Positions 13,601 to 29,298 of a stretch of 64,000 nucleotides of DNA are shown here, piece by piece. The first letter of the stretch is position 1. The number at the start of each line of letters is the position of its first letter. Location of the stretch: assembly GCF_964340395.1 (NCBI RefSeq), contig NC_135564.1, positions 2,569,501 through 2,633,500 on the forward strand, written 5' to 3'. The notes beneath the pieces were generated by a model. It saw only the letters and a program-made list of their open reading frames with translations, ran no database searches and had not been told where the DNA came from. This DNA comes from Glandiceps talaboti (taxonomy: Eukaryota > Hemichordata > Enteropneusta > Spengelidae). The translations under genes were made by a program, and so were the position numbers.

Positions 13601-16600
13601 TTGTTTTCAGCTCATATCTTGTTCCTTGTTCACTTGATACTTTATATCATACAAGGATGTATAATGTGTACAAAAATCATACACTTAGGGGTGCTCAAAG
13701 ATGTGATGATATAGTACAACATCATTCATACCTGGCATAGGACTCTCAGCATCATAGAAATAATCATCAGGTGTAAATCCTGCCTCCAGCAATGCTGTCC
13801 GACATGCACTACGCACAACTTCCTTGACAAGATCACGGAATTCTGACAATCTTCCAGATACCTATGATGAAAACACGAAAGGATTATGATACAGAAATGA
13901 AGGACATCTTAAATGGAAATAAACAAAGTTCAATAAACTCGCATGTGGTCTTCTAATATCTTATCTTTCCTTCACATCACCTATGTGAGTATATGAGTAC
14001 AAACTAAACCTTTTTAGTGGGTTTGTCAAACAGACAAGTTTTATGTTAACACAAGTGCCAATTTCATCATTACCACAACATTAGTTTGTGCTATTATCAT
14101 AAACATTTTCCATGTATTGTTATTGCAACTGGTAAACATATCTGGGTTCTATCACCACAAGAACTTTTAAAGGGGTGAAACCTTATCCACCCTATAATGC
14201 TATTATGTTGTAGTCCAAACTCAAAGAAACAACTGGAATAAACCAAATGACTGGAAAAATGGGGAAGATCTGGTCAAATAGCTCACCTCATTCAGTTGAT
14301 TAAACTGAGCTTCACTGAAATGTTCCAGTGTGTATGTACGTCCCTTCTCCACCTTACACAGACCCATGTCACTGATTCTATAGCACATCTCACGGACATT
14401 CAGCAATGCAGGACGGAGAGACTATCAAAGTAAAAAAACAACATACATTATAAAAACATACAAAATTACCACTATCATATTTCATTGCAAATCTGCATGG
14501 ATATAGTCAGTATGTACCATATCTGCAACTATGCCCTCTAGTGGCAGAAAGTGAACATTGTTAGAGGTTCTAGTCCAAAGCTCTGGATACTGAGTCTAGT
14601 CGTGTGAAATTAGTTTGAACAATTTTCAGTATGACATATTTCATTGTGATATGTGACTTTCCAACAATAACTATTTTCTATACCAGTAAGATGATGTCTA
14701 TGCTTAGTATTTCACTGAAAACATCATTTACACATCCATACATTTTCTTCATTCTTTTCTTGAGAATTTTTGTTTTTAATTAAGAATCCAATTCATTGTT
14801 ATCGATATGTTTATGAAGAATGCAGTCAAATAAGAAAGTAAGTCACATCTACATTAAGATTTTGGGTTGCTCAAGAATAAAGCCATTCCCTATCATTTCT
14901 CTGAATTCTGTGTTGTCGGATAAGTTTATATTCAAAAAATACATCAATAACTTAACTACAGTTAATTTGAATTTGTCAAAGTTAACAAAAGTAACAAATA
15001 TTTCATTACCGGGTTGACAATAAATAGGTTTTCCTGTAGTTGTTTCTTACAACTAGCAATCTTCTTAGATCTGACGTTTTTCCTCCACACAGTGAAAGCT
15101 TTCCATTTACGGAATAGATGGAAGGACGGAATTTGTACAAGTTTGGTGTAATATTTATATTCTTGTTCCCATCTGTCCAACTCAGTAAAATCTGTCTCAT
15201 CACCTGAGAAGTGAGTGACACCTTTCAAACTAATAGTGGAGTAGTCTAGAGGGTTGATATTTTTATGTGATACAATTCTGTGAAAAACGAAAAAGAAAAT
15301 CATGTTATTAATAGAAATATGATAACTATATCAAGAATAAATGTAGAAACGTTTCATTTCATTTTAATACCATTTCTTAACCACTGACATTGTTGCTGAT
15401 ATCTTTCATTGTTCAACCAAGGAAAACACATATGAAGACCAGTCAAAGTGAATTTATAACTTGTAACTCAAATATTCCAAATGAAGACTAATTTTAACGA
15501 AGGGATTTTTCATGAAGAAGCCTAATTATTTTTTTTTTAAATCTAAGACATTAGTATTAATTATGAATGTTTTGACTGTAGAACTAATATGGTATGAATG
15601 AGTATTGTTGTGACAGAAGTTAGACTCATCAAAAAAATAAATTGGTATTTTATGCTCAAATGTGTACAACTTGGCCTGTGCATGGTACATGTACAAAACC
15701 TAGTGCATACAAATTCTTCCCTAAATGTTTGGTACATCATGGGTGGAAATCTTAGAACACAATGTATGAAATCCACAAGTACACGTATTTCAACAACAGA
15801 ATGCAACTTACTGGAGATTATAAGGATGATATTCAATGGATGACTTTGGAACACCAGGAGTCATGTATAAAAATCCCAACTTTGGTCTTTCACGGATCAC
15901 TTTGATAATTTCTTCTACATCATCAAAGCCCTCCTCTATCAGTTCTTCTATTGCCTTGGCAACAGGTGCAGCAACTGTAGCACCTCTTGTGTGATTCCTA
16001 CCACGGGCAGATTCTGATTTAGGTTCTTTTGGTGGTGTAGGTGACCTTGCTGTACGTGGTCCATTCATTGAGTCCTATGGTACAACACATTTAAACAAAA
16101 TGTTTAATCCAAAATTTATTTACATTCTATTCCTGCATAAATGAACAGTATCCAATCTTTCTTCACGCTCATTTTGAATTATTTTTATAGCAACCACAAT
16201 GAAATACATAACATACTTACTTTTTAACAAAAATAATTCCCAACTTTCCACCTCTCATTCTTAATCTTTTAAAATTCATTTTTACCATAGCTATACAACA
16301 CATAATACGTAGATAAGAGGTACTGTGCATAAATTCAGTTATTAACAGTATACTTGCTATAGGACATTTCAGTGAGATTGCAAAAATAGTTACAAGTAGC
16401 CAGTAAGAGAATAGCAACTGTTATACAAGAAGTATAGCTTTAAACCAGTGAGTCTGTGACAACAAATTTTGCCAAAAGTATATTTTGAACACAAATTATA
16501 CAATAACTACACATAACTTGATATCTATGATCAAGCTAGGGAATCAGAATTAGGGTTTGTATTTGGTTTGGCCCACTAACTTAATCTTCATGAATCCACT

Positions 16601-17472
16601 ACTCAAGGTATCTCCATTTTTTTCAAAACAAACTTCTTACCTGTCTCTGCCTGAGATCCTCTGGTAAGTCTGGTAGAGGTGATGCAGTCAATGGTCTATC
16701 TATAGGTTCAATTGATGCTGGTCGTTTTTTCTTGGCCAGTGGTTCATCTGACTGTTGTTTCTGCAATGCTAATGCTTCAGCTGCTTTCCTACGTATATAC
16801 TCTGGTTGGTTTCTTTCTTGAAACTTTGCAAGTCCAGGCTGGGAAGAGGAGAAGGAATTACAAATCAATGGAAAGGGAAAAGAAGATTCACTTCAAGTTT
16901 ACAATTGTGTTAATATGCAAGTTAGTTAACGTAGTATATAATAATTACAAATCTGTCTTTCATGAAAACAGTTTGAATGTATACTTGTATATCATAACTC
17001 ACTTTCCTGTTGTGCATTTCAAAAAAGACATGAGCTTAGTCTCAGCTAAAGGTAACTGCAAATGGTGACTACCGTCAAAAGTGAATCCAAATTGCAAATG
17101 CCGATTCTAAGTACCATACATATGGACTATGGAAATTAGAAACTAACGATGAAAGTTCTAACAAGGTGCAGGCAAACCATAATTACATTTTGTATGAATA
17201 AGATGCTGATGAACAATATACAATGTACTTACCAAAGGTTCTAATTTTGCCGCAGCCGGTTTTGACCTAGTAATTTTCTGTGCTGGAGTTGGTCTGTGAA
17301 ACCTTAGAGCTGTCGGATTGATGGATATTTGTTTGGGTGCATAGGAATACAGTCGACTTTTCAACTTGTCCTCGTCTACTCCAGGAAGACCAAAATCTTG
17401 GCTGCTATTTAAGCCACCATTCAATGACTGTCTTGGACTGAGAGGGTTCATCTCCCCATTCAGTTGAGCCAT
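369..17472 (-). CDS. DNAH6: Axonemal dynein heavy chain, DNAH6-like (N-terminal half; continues off left edge)
   Basis: This encodes a ciliary inner-arm dynein heavy chain, an ATP-driven microtubule motor. I read 28 coding exons, 5' to 3': 17472-17233, 16838-16641, 16074-15812, 15277-15010, 14421-14287, 13861-13732, 13362-13218, 12939-12777, 12538-12273, 11959-11851, 11214-11094, 10917-10766, 10256-10104, 9626-9375, 8806-8564, 8083-7940, 7504-7295, 6811-6599, 6272-5995, 5556-5390, 4929-4592, 4276-3995, 3574-3275, 3000-2847, 2469-2198, 1693-1481, 1152-961 and 565-369. All have GT-AG borders and phases that match. The sum is 5,798 nt, about 1,932 residues. Seen motifs: [17 protein letters not shown]1 Walker A GPAGTGKT and Walker [13 protein letters not shown]2 GPTGGGKT. 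The ATG has a good context (A at -3, G at +4). Assignment to DNAH6 rests on remembered similarity of the N-terminus ([20 protein letters not shown]) and the [17 protein letters not shown] segment. DNAH1, DNAH3/7/12 or DNAH14 are less likely. The last exon ends in phase 2, so the gene continues leftwards. Confidence 0.9.
1419..1530 (-). repeat. 56-bp tandem duplication of AAA2 P-loop exon end plus splice donor
   Basis: Copy 1475-1530 is the last 50 bp of the exon encoding [13 protein letters not shown] plus its GTGAGT donor. Copy 1419-1474 is an adjacent duplicate in the intron with 4 mismatches in 56. Reading through the true donor meets a TAG after VSVSC, so the second copy is a dead partial exon. 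Confidence 0.9.
2198..3574 (-). other. DNAH6: Dynein AAA1 motor module (exons 23-25)
   Basis: Exons 3574-3275, 3000-2847 and 2469-2198 encode the main ATPase site of the motor. Visible are Walker [15 protein letters not shown], Walker [11 protein letters not shown], the sensor-type segment [19 protein letters not shown] and the AAA1 tail segment [14 protein letters not shown]. All key residues are intact, so an active AAA1 is expected. The preceding exon (4276-3995) encodes the end of the linker with YGYEYLG and RLVITPLT, which normally sit just before AAA1. Confidence 0.95.
7060..7245. mobile_element. Partial copy C of the SINE-like repeat
   Basis: The segment GTGGTTCAAATCTTGCCCAA, CCACTCAGAAACAAATGGCA and later AGACCACTACATCATCATG follows the 3' half of copies A and B. 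The head is missing, and unrelated sequence interrupts the tail. Confidence 0.5.
9659..10010. mobile_element. Dispersed about 350-bp SINE-like repeat, copy A
   Basis: The copy starts with a GCTGTGCTCAAAGTGCTTTACAA-type head (9,680-9,702). It passes through ACAACCTCTATCCTACCAGG and GGTTCAAAC and ends near ATCATCATGAT. The same order of blocks occurs at 45,197-45,540 and in part at 7,060-7,245. It lies in a dynein intron. A SINE or small non-autonomous element is inferred from dispersion; no promoter boxes were verified. Confidence 0.65.
11781..11850. repeat. Three 23-bp tandem repeats abutting a dynein splice donor
   Basis: Units at 11781-11803, 11804-11826 and 11827-11849 share the core AAAGGGGTGTTCTTG(G/A)CTTA. 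The last unit provides the true donor of the exon ending at 11851 (minus strand, CAAG then GTAAGTC). The unit 2/3 boundary contains a second GTAAGC donor-like site. Confidence 0.85.
12727..12740 (+). promoter_or_regulatory. CTCF-type core match
   Basis: CCACTAGAGGGCGC fits the bilaterian CTCF core (CCASYAGRKGGCRS) exactly and continues with TA as in strong sites. It lies in a dynein intron. Binding is not shown. Confidence 0.4.
14531..14544 (-). promoter_or_regulatory. CTCF-type core near-match
   Basis: The minus strand reads CCACTAGAGGGCAT, one mismatch from the core, in a dynein intron about 1.8 kb from the exact match. Confidence 0.3.
15812..17472 (-). other. DNAH6: Dynein extreme N-terminus, low-complexity exons 1-3
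   Basis: Exons 17472-17233, 16838-16641 and 16074-15812 encode a basic, Pro/Ser/Ala-rich leader followed by an acidic helix ([18 protein letters not shown]) and the motif [14 protein letters not shown]. This arrangement, a poorly conserved leader and then a short conserved block before the tail, is what I recall for DNAH6. The exon junctions are phase 0, 0 and 2. Confidence 0.82.
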
Positions 17473-18976
17473 CTTTGCTCTTCTTTTCTGTGTTTAAGTC
17501 TGAAATTAAAAAAAATTAAAAATTTATTTTAGTACATAATTGATATGACCAGACTATATTCTCACTATCTGAGAATTAATTTAAGTAGCAAAATGAACTA
17601 TTAGTTGTTGCACTGATCTGAAGGTGAGGTGCCATTATACACATACTCATGGTTCAAGACTTTGTTGGATTACAGATTTCTTTAAATCTACACGACGTGT
17701 AGTTTATTAATTATACTAGTGATGAGACACATTACAATAATGCTAAACTGCCTTCCTCAATTTTCAATTGACATATGCAAACTATTTCTTGCAATGCAAA
17801 ACACAGTTGTAGAAAAAAGAGATGACTCAACAGTTTTCAAAACAAGTTGAGAGAAATGATCCTACAGTATTCTGAATGTCCCTGCCAATCAAACTTTGGA
17901 CACAATGCTTCTTGCCAAGTTTATGTACATATAAATTCAAAATCTTTCTTTTTCAAATTTGACATTAGATTTCGTACAATAGAAAGACAGACAAATATTA
18001 CACAAATATTACAAAAAGTGAACTAGGATTAGGAATAGAATACTAAGAAACCTCAGGATGAACATCTTAGAACTCGAAGTACAATATTTGTCACATCTTT
18101 CAAATATTATATACATTTACTCTGTGTAATTTTGATTCAATCGATTGACTAACTGCTACAGATATACAGATTACATACAGCTGATCCAACTGTACATTTA
18201 GTGGCCTGCATCAACTTATAAAGTCTTACACAAGAGTGTTGTAACGTGTGAATTTGATACGTCTATTTTACGCCGTCTGCAGTATCAATTTTAAATCAAC
18301 TTTTGTTGAGAAGTGTAGATGTCTTGGACAGCGTAACTTCGACTTTACTCGATCTTAGACGCTATCAGTTCATTAAACATGATATTTTATGTGTACAATT
18401 ACGTTTTTCAAGTCCTTCAAATTCAGTTGTTTGGTTGTCGTATCAAATTATTAAGTACGCAACTGATTCTGCTAATCAATACTGGAGCTTAATCAATCGA
18501 TCGGTACGTCGTCACAGCTCTAAAAAACTTCTAAAGACTTTTAACTATTATTTTGCAATCCGTAAGTTATAGTTAACACATGTAAATAAACGTTAATGTT
18601 TGTAACAACATGAAACCGTCGCCAGTAATGGCAGGATGACAGAAGTGATTTGATATTTACATTATTGGTGGGTTGCATGGGCATAATCTAGTACAAATCG
18701 GCGACAAGGTTATAACAAGATACTGACATGGCAAGCTTCTATGCCTTAGCATTACATGGAAAAGTGTACATGGACACACGGACTTGCATTCAAAACTTCA
18801 ATCTTACTCTACTCTGGGTAAACTCGGGTCGTAATGTTATGCATTCAGTAAAGCCATGTAATACACATCAACAAAATCACCAACGCACGCGCGACCTAGG
18901 TATGAAAAACGCATAAACGAGCTCATTTAAGATGCAATGAACCACCTTAACCAAAAGAACATGTTTATCACTCACC
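17473..18976 (-). other. DNAH6: Dynein 5' UTR exon 2 and 5' UTR intron 1
   Basis: The coding exon extends upstream to an acceptor (AG at 17501-17500), giving 27 nt of 5' UTR at 17473-17499. A strong donor (GAAAG then GTGAG) at 18976/18975 marks the end of a non-coding first exon. The intron between (about 1.5 kb) holds no recognisable gene. A locally more CpG-containing patch at about 18,240-18,900 could be regulatory, but I recognise no element in it. Confidence 0.6.
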
Positions 18977-19411
18977 TTTCGATATCTGAAATGGGTATTT
19001 ATCTACAAGGAACGAACGGAAACTAAAGTTAACCAGTTGTTTTGCTGGACGACCAACTTAGGTTTCACTTGTATTCATGGCCGCCATATTGGTTTATATC
19101 TCTTGGCAACAATACCGATAACAACCGAAGATAGCCGAATCGTTTCGGATACTTTGCATAACAATAGAATCCGCTCTACAGGTGAAAAGAGTCGACAAAC
19201 GAAATGTTTATCAAATTCACACTGTCATGAACAACTTTTCTTTTCATAAATTATCAATTCTGAACATAATAAATAATTAAGATTCTTTTTTTCGATTAAA
19301 CACCGATGAGATTTGATTTTGTAGGGTAAAATGAATTGTTGCTAAGCGAGAGTCGTCACTCATTCTAATGTTCTAAAGGAAAGTCTGGCATGGCAAAAAT
19401 TGGAAAGTGAC
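18976..19411. promoter_or_regulatory. Divergent promoter between dynein and FAM187-like genes
   Basis: The non-coding first exon of the dynein gene (donor at 18976, minus strand) and the start codon of the FAM187-like gene (19412, plus strand) face away from each other across about 430 bp. The segment contains an exact YY1-type consensus, CCGCCATATTG (19081-19091). It also has two near-matches to the RFX X-box: 19098-19110 (minus strand, GTTGCC A AGAGAT) and 19338-19350 (plus strand, GTTGCTAAGCGAG). CpG dinucleotides are denser than in the surrounding introns. Start sites are inferred, not seen. Confidence 0.55.
19390..19410 (+). other. Upstream mini-ORF ahead of FAM187-like start
   Basis: An ATG at 19390 opens a six-codon frame (MAKIGK) that stops with TGA at 19408-19410, one base before the main ATG at 19412. 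If the transcript starts upstream of 19390, ribosomes would have to reinitiate or scan past it. Confidence 0.5.
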
Positions 19412-24740
<5,329 letters not shown>

Positions 24741-24794
24741 CAAAACCATATCACATAGTATGACCATCAACCTGTGTGATATGACAAAGCATAA

Positions 24795-24800
24795 AATAAA
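24795..24800 (+). terminator. Candidate polyadenylation signal of FAM187-like gene
   Basis: AATAAA lies 55 bp after the stop codon at 24740 and is the first canonical hexamer downstream. It would give a very short 3' UTR. Confidence 0.5.
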
Positions 24801-25210
24801 GCATGATATATGTTTTGGCAGTAATCATTCGATTATTTCTCCATTTTTTGCCCAACATTTTCATTTCTCAACCTAGAATTCCTATCAATGGATGCAGTTT
24901 GAATAAACTTTCATTATTTTTTTTACAAATATGTTTTCATTGTGATTGTAATGTACGTCTTGAGTTCATTGTCAATTATAGATATAAAAGTTAATCCTGA
25001 AACTTCACATTGGGAAACTCTACGTAGTTTGTTAGTAAGGATGATTCTAATTGGTTGAGGAATGTAAGAAAATACGCACACCAATAGACAGCATGCAACT
25101 TCTTTTAAAATACGTGTATAAAGTTTTCTTGATGTAGTTTTTATTATACTCATCTTGCAGAAATTTCTGATATGCCAGAAAAATCATGACAGTGTAACAT
25201 TCACACATTA

Positions 25211-25300
25211 AGGACGCTATAGACACGAGCAAGAATAGACGTTGAGGGCGCTATATACATGGGCAGGAATAGGCGTTGAGGGCGCTATATACATGAGCAC
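25211..25300. repeat. 34-bp tandem repeat, about 2.6 copies
   Basis: Units starting at 25211, 25245 and 25279 share AG(G/A)(G/A)CGCTATA-ACA and a GCA-GAATAG-CGTTG core. Confidence 0.85.
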
Positions 25301-26854
25301 GACCAGACTTATTTAACACTCAAGCCCTCAATCTCACATCCAAAATTAAAAAAAACAAGCAAACTATGAATGCTGTAAGATCATTATTTATTAAAATGGG
25401 AGAATATATGTATACAATATTAAAACTATTGCTAAAGTATTAACAAGAATACAAAAATTATTATGAAAATTTGTTGCAAATTGTATTAGTCTGCAGGAAA
25501 GTTCTGCTGTTGTACAACATGGCTTTGATATACAACCAAACTAACAGTGTTAATTCCATGACTAACTTTGTCAAATACAGTAACTATCTCCAAAAGTATG
25601 GAACGTTTTGAAAAAGTAGATTGTTCAAACCTGCTCAACCCCAATTTTTTTCTTTTCCTCTTATTCATTTGGATGGGTTGGATATTGTTATCAATAGAAA
25701 ACTTAAAGGGTTACAGGGGGTTCATGACCCAATAATAAAAATTCAACAGACGGCCATATTTGACCTTGAGTTGATAAATTTAGATTCTCTTAGGGGGCAT
25801 AAAAATACCCCCTAAGGGTGTAGCAGAAAATATGATCATTTTGGATTCTTGAAGGGTACAAAATGACCCTCCTAAAATTTAAAAGAAAACATAATTTTAG
25901 ATTCCCTGGAGGGACACAAAGACTCCCTAGCAGCTTTACAAAATGGACAAGATGGCTGCCTATTCTGAACTTGAAAAACAGAGAAAGTATTTTCTTAAAA
26001 CATTTTTGAAGAGAAATGTTCTGCAAGGGTAAGATGGTTTACGAAAATGACATTTTCTTCAAAACTGGTGTCTGAAAGGCACTAATTGATTTCCTTCTTG
26101 AATTTGTACAGCAATTATGGTGGTGAAATTCATTGTAATTTTCAAAATCACCAAGTCTAAGACTTGATGAAGAAACCAATGATGACAAGTATTCTCCTGA
26201 CCTCAAGGGGTCACACATCCTGGCACTTACTGAGAACAAAACTCCCTGGGGACCAACTGCACTGGAGTAATTTTCAACAAACACACAGTGGCAGTGATGG
26301 CATTTTGTGTACTTCTTTGCTGTCTGAATCTTATTTTTCCATTAAAAAACGATAAAAATATATTATTCTTTTTTTTTTTTAATATGAAGGCACTTGTAAG
26401 TAATATTCCAACTTTTTATGTAGCATTTCAGAAATGTCAGTCACAAACTCCTCCACCAATGTGAGAGACAAGACAAGCTGAGACAGGATAATAAATATGT
26501 GAGAAGCTGTCGTCATAGTAACACAGTTTATCGTTGAAATACACTGAACTGAAACTGTGAAACTCAAGAAACACTATTGATGCATGCAAGTACAAAGTAA
26601 AAAAGATACGTACAATATAAAGACTAAATGGAGAACAACTGGTAAATAAATATAGATATTGCCCCTGAGTGGGGTCATTATAAAGATATATTGACTGCTT
26701 CCATGACTGGTCAATATGGACAAATATTGACCTCATCAATGGTTGGCAAGACTCTATAAAAGGGTTGAAATTCAAAGGGTAATAACAAGAAACACTGGTA
26801 AATACAAGGGCTAATAATAATACAAACCTTATGTAACCATGTCAACAGGAAAAG

Positions 26855-26950
26855 TCAATTTTAAAGTCGATAAACTCAATATGCAAACAGTCAATTTAAA
26901 AGTTAATAACTGACAAGAAATCAGTCAATTTTGAAGTTGATAAACTTAAT
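26855..26950. repeat. About 40-bp imperfect tandem repeat, 3 copies
   Basis: AGTCAATTTTAAAGT-GATAAACT is repeated with drift in the intergenic/3' UTR region. Confidence 0.7.
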
Positions 26951-28070
26951 ATTGCCTTATCAGCTATCATAGTTTAATTTTCCAGGTACTCATTATTTTC
27001 TATCTGACAATTTTTATTTTCTTCCCCGAAACACATCACAACAGAACTTTTTAAGTGAAAATTTGCAGCCAGAACAAACACAGAATTTTTTTAAAGGCAA
27101 AGAGGTGTGTCTGTGTAATTGTTGCGACTGCAGCATTCCTCCCTGTTTGCAGTCAGGACAAGGTATTAAAACAAAATCAGGTGTTTCCATGGTTACAAAG
27201 GGATAAAAGAATGGCAGTGTTAGTTGACTTGAAAGACTAATTCAGACAGTTGCTATGGTAACAAAACACTGTCCATTGATGACAATCTGTATATTATAGT
27301 CAAATTATTGCTGAATACATAAGTAAATGTAACAGTAAAAAACATGATTACAGGAAATTATTAGTAATTTTAAGAACGTAACGCAGAGAAGTTCTCAAGT
27401 TGAGAATTTTGTCTTCATAACTAATTTGAAAATTTTTGCAAAGATTTGTTTTGGCTGAAACATGCATTGATGGAAAATATATTAACAGAGGTAACTAGAC
27501 TCTACGATTGATTGGAAAATAATACTGAGTAATTCTTTAAAATCTGTACAAATTTAATTTTTCAAAAAATATTTGATTTGGTACAAAATGGCAGTGGTGA
27601 GACCAATGCTACAAAGTTTGACATATCGTTCGACTGTCGGAAGGCACTTAAAACAGCACAGTTCGTTTGCAGCATTCTAAAATTGCTGAAATCTATTGGA
27701 CGTGTCGATAGTTGCAGCATTTACAATCAATTCTAACACATGAACGTGACGTGACACACACACAAATTCACATGTTAGTTCAATGACTGTGTTTCGATGC
27801 TCATGAACTTTTCTCTCAAAGCAACCAATCTGATTGCACTGGGTCAAAGTTCAGGTGTCACACATCCTGGTACGTCTCAGGTCACAATGGAAACCCTCTG
27901 AGTTACTACCTGACCACTTCTTGAAGATCTGACTGTAGATACAACTATGTCTCTGTTCGTCTTTCATGGAACAGTCTCCCTCACAATGAGATATTTTGGT
28001 TTGGGGTATTTTCTTTCAAAGTAGAAAAATTTTACACTTTAGAGTTCATTAGATATTTGTGTTTTGTGTC

Positions 28071-29298
28071 CTAGAAGTGGTCTACAAGTACAGAAACACT
28101 GTTTGTTCCCACTTGACATTGTGACTCATCTGTTCCAGCTAGTGTTAAATTCTGCCATTTTGTTGGTTCACCTAGATGCAAATAAAATGAAGAGAAGTCA
28201 CCATTAGCTTATAATCTTCACAGACTACTTTTAAAGAAATATCTTAGCTCTCACGAAAATATTTTTGTCATGAAATTTTGCATCCAAGAAGGAATTCACT
28301 TGTTTTCAAGACTAACAGTAATGCTAAAAATATAAAAATTGATTTGTAAAATTTTTGCTTAAAATATTATTGAAGGAATTTGCCAGACATCGTTATCTTC
28401 GGTGACATGACGATGAATGAACAATAAATTATTTCAAATGGATATAAATTTAGTGAAAAAAGGCAAAAATTGCAATATTTAATTTTTTTTGTGTGTGTGT
28501 GCCATCATTGAAATATTTTTGGCGGGAAAATTGATCAGACTACATTACCTGATGGTGTATCACTGGATTTCAATGCAAATGACCATCCATCTGGTGTCAT
28601 GGAAGCACAGTGTGGTAGCCTTAACTCTACTGGCTGTAAGAACTTCAAACCATGTGGTCCACACATTACAAGGGGACTCAACAAAGTTTCACCTGTAAAG
28701 GAAATGTATGTAGTCAGTATGGTATAAAATTATAGAATTGTGGTAAGAATGTAGAACTGTGGATTGACTTTACAATACTCAAGCTTGGGGTTTAGGATTG
28801 GGGGTTAGGTTAGAGATAGCAATAGGGTTAGAACCCCCCCCCCCCGGACTGATTTGAATCATCATCCACGACAAACGGCCATTGTTCTACACTTGCCGAA
28901 AACTCTTTCATTTCCTTAGTAGACTTAGAGCAGTTGTATACCATAAAGACCTATTCTTGCCACACACACCTAAGGAAATCCTAGCGGTGGGGGTCATACT
29001 TGAGCACCCCTGTATATGACAAACACATAGTTATCTGCATGGAATTTCAAAATGACAACTGACTTGTAACTGAGAATAATGACACTTACCTTTATCTTTG
29101 TCTAAAGGTGGTAGAATGTTGTTATCTCGGCATACTTTGAAATAGATTTCTTGCTGTACACCGTCTGGGATAGCACCTTTTGGAATAACTATACTAACAC
29201 CAGATTCCACTGATGACAAACAGCCTCCATTGTGATCAAAGACACCACGGGCAGTGGCAACCACAGTATGGCCATCGTCAGCTTCAAATGAACTATCA
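28071..29298 (-). other. TJP1: ZO ZU5 domain (exons 21-23)
   Basis: Exons 29298-29090, 28692-28549 and 28171-28071 encode [70 protein letters not shown] and, after the last junction, the end VSVLVDHF. This is the ZO-1-type ZU5 domain, absent from vertebrate ZO-2 and ZO-3, so the gene is ZO-1-like in domain content. Confidence 0.95.

Larger units (their letters stand above)
3995..15277 (-). other. DNAH6: Dynein N-terminal tail and linker region
   Basis: Exons from 15277-15010 to 4276-3995 encode the tail (dimerisation and docking of intermediate and light chains) and the linker that swings across the AAA ring. The segments [14 protein letters not shown] (7504-7295), [22 protein letters not shown] (split over 6272-5995) and [16 protein letters not shown] (5556-5390) are hallmarks of the dynein linker. 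The exon at 12538-12273 carries a short Thr/Ala/Gly-rich low-complexity insert (about 25 residues) that looks like an unconserved surface loop. Confidence 0.88.
24741..28070. other. Tail-to-tail intergenic region / 3' UTRs
   Basis: The region holds no recognisable coding exon. It must contain the 3' UTR of the ZO gene (minus strand). Canonical hexamers in that orientation lie at 27018-27013 and 25392-25387, so the UTR could be about 1 or 2.7 kb. It also carries a 34-bp tandem repeat (25,211-25,300) and about 40-bp repeats (26,855-26,950). Confidence 0.55.

Noticed and set aside
18303-18572. 89-residue plus-strand open frame in the dynein 5' intron
   Set aside because: No recognisable family, no splice-supported extension and no sign of codon bias; most likely chance.
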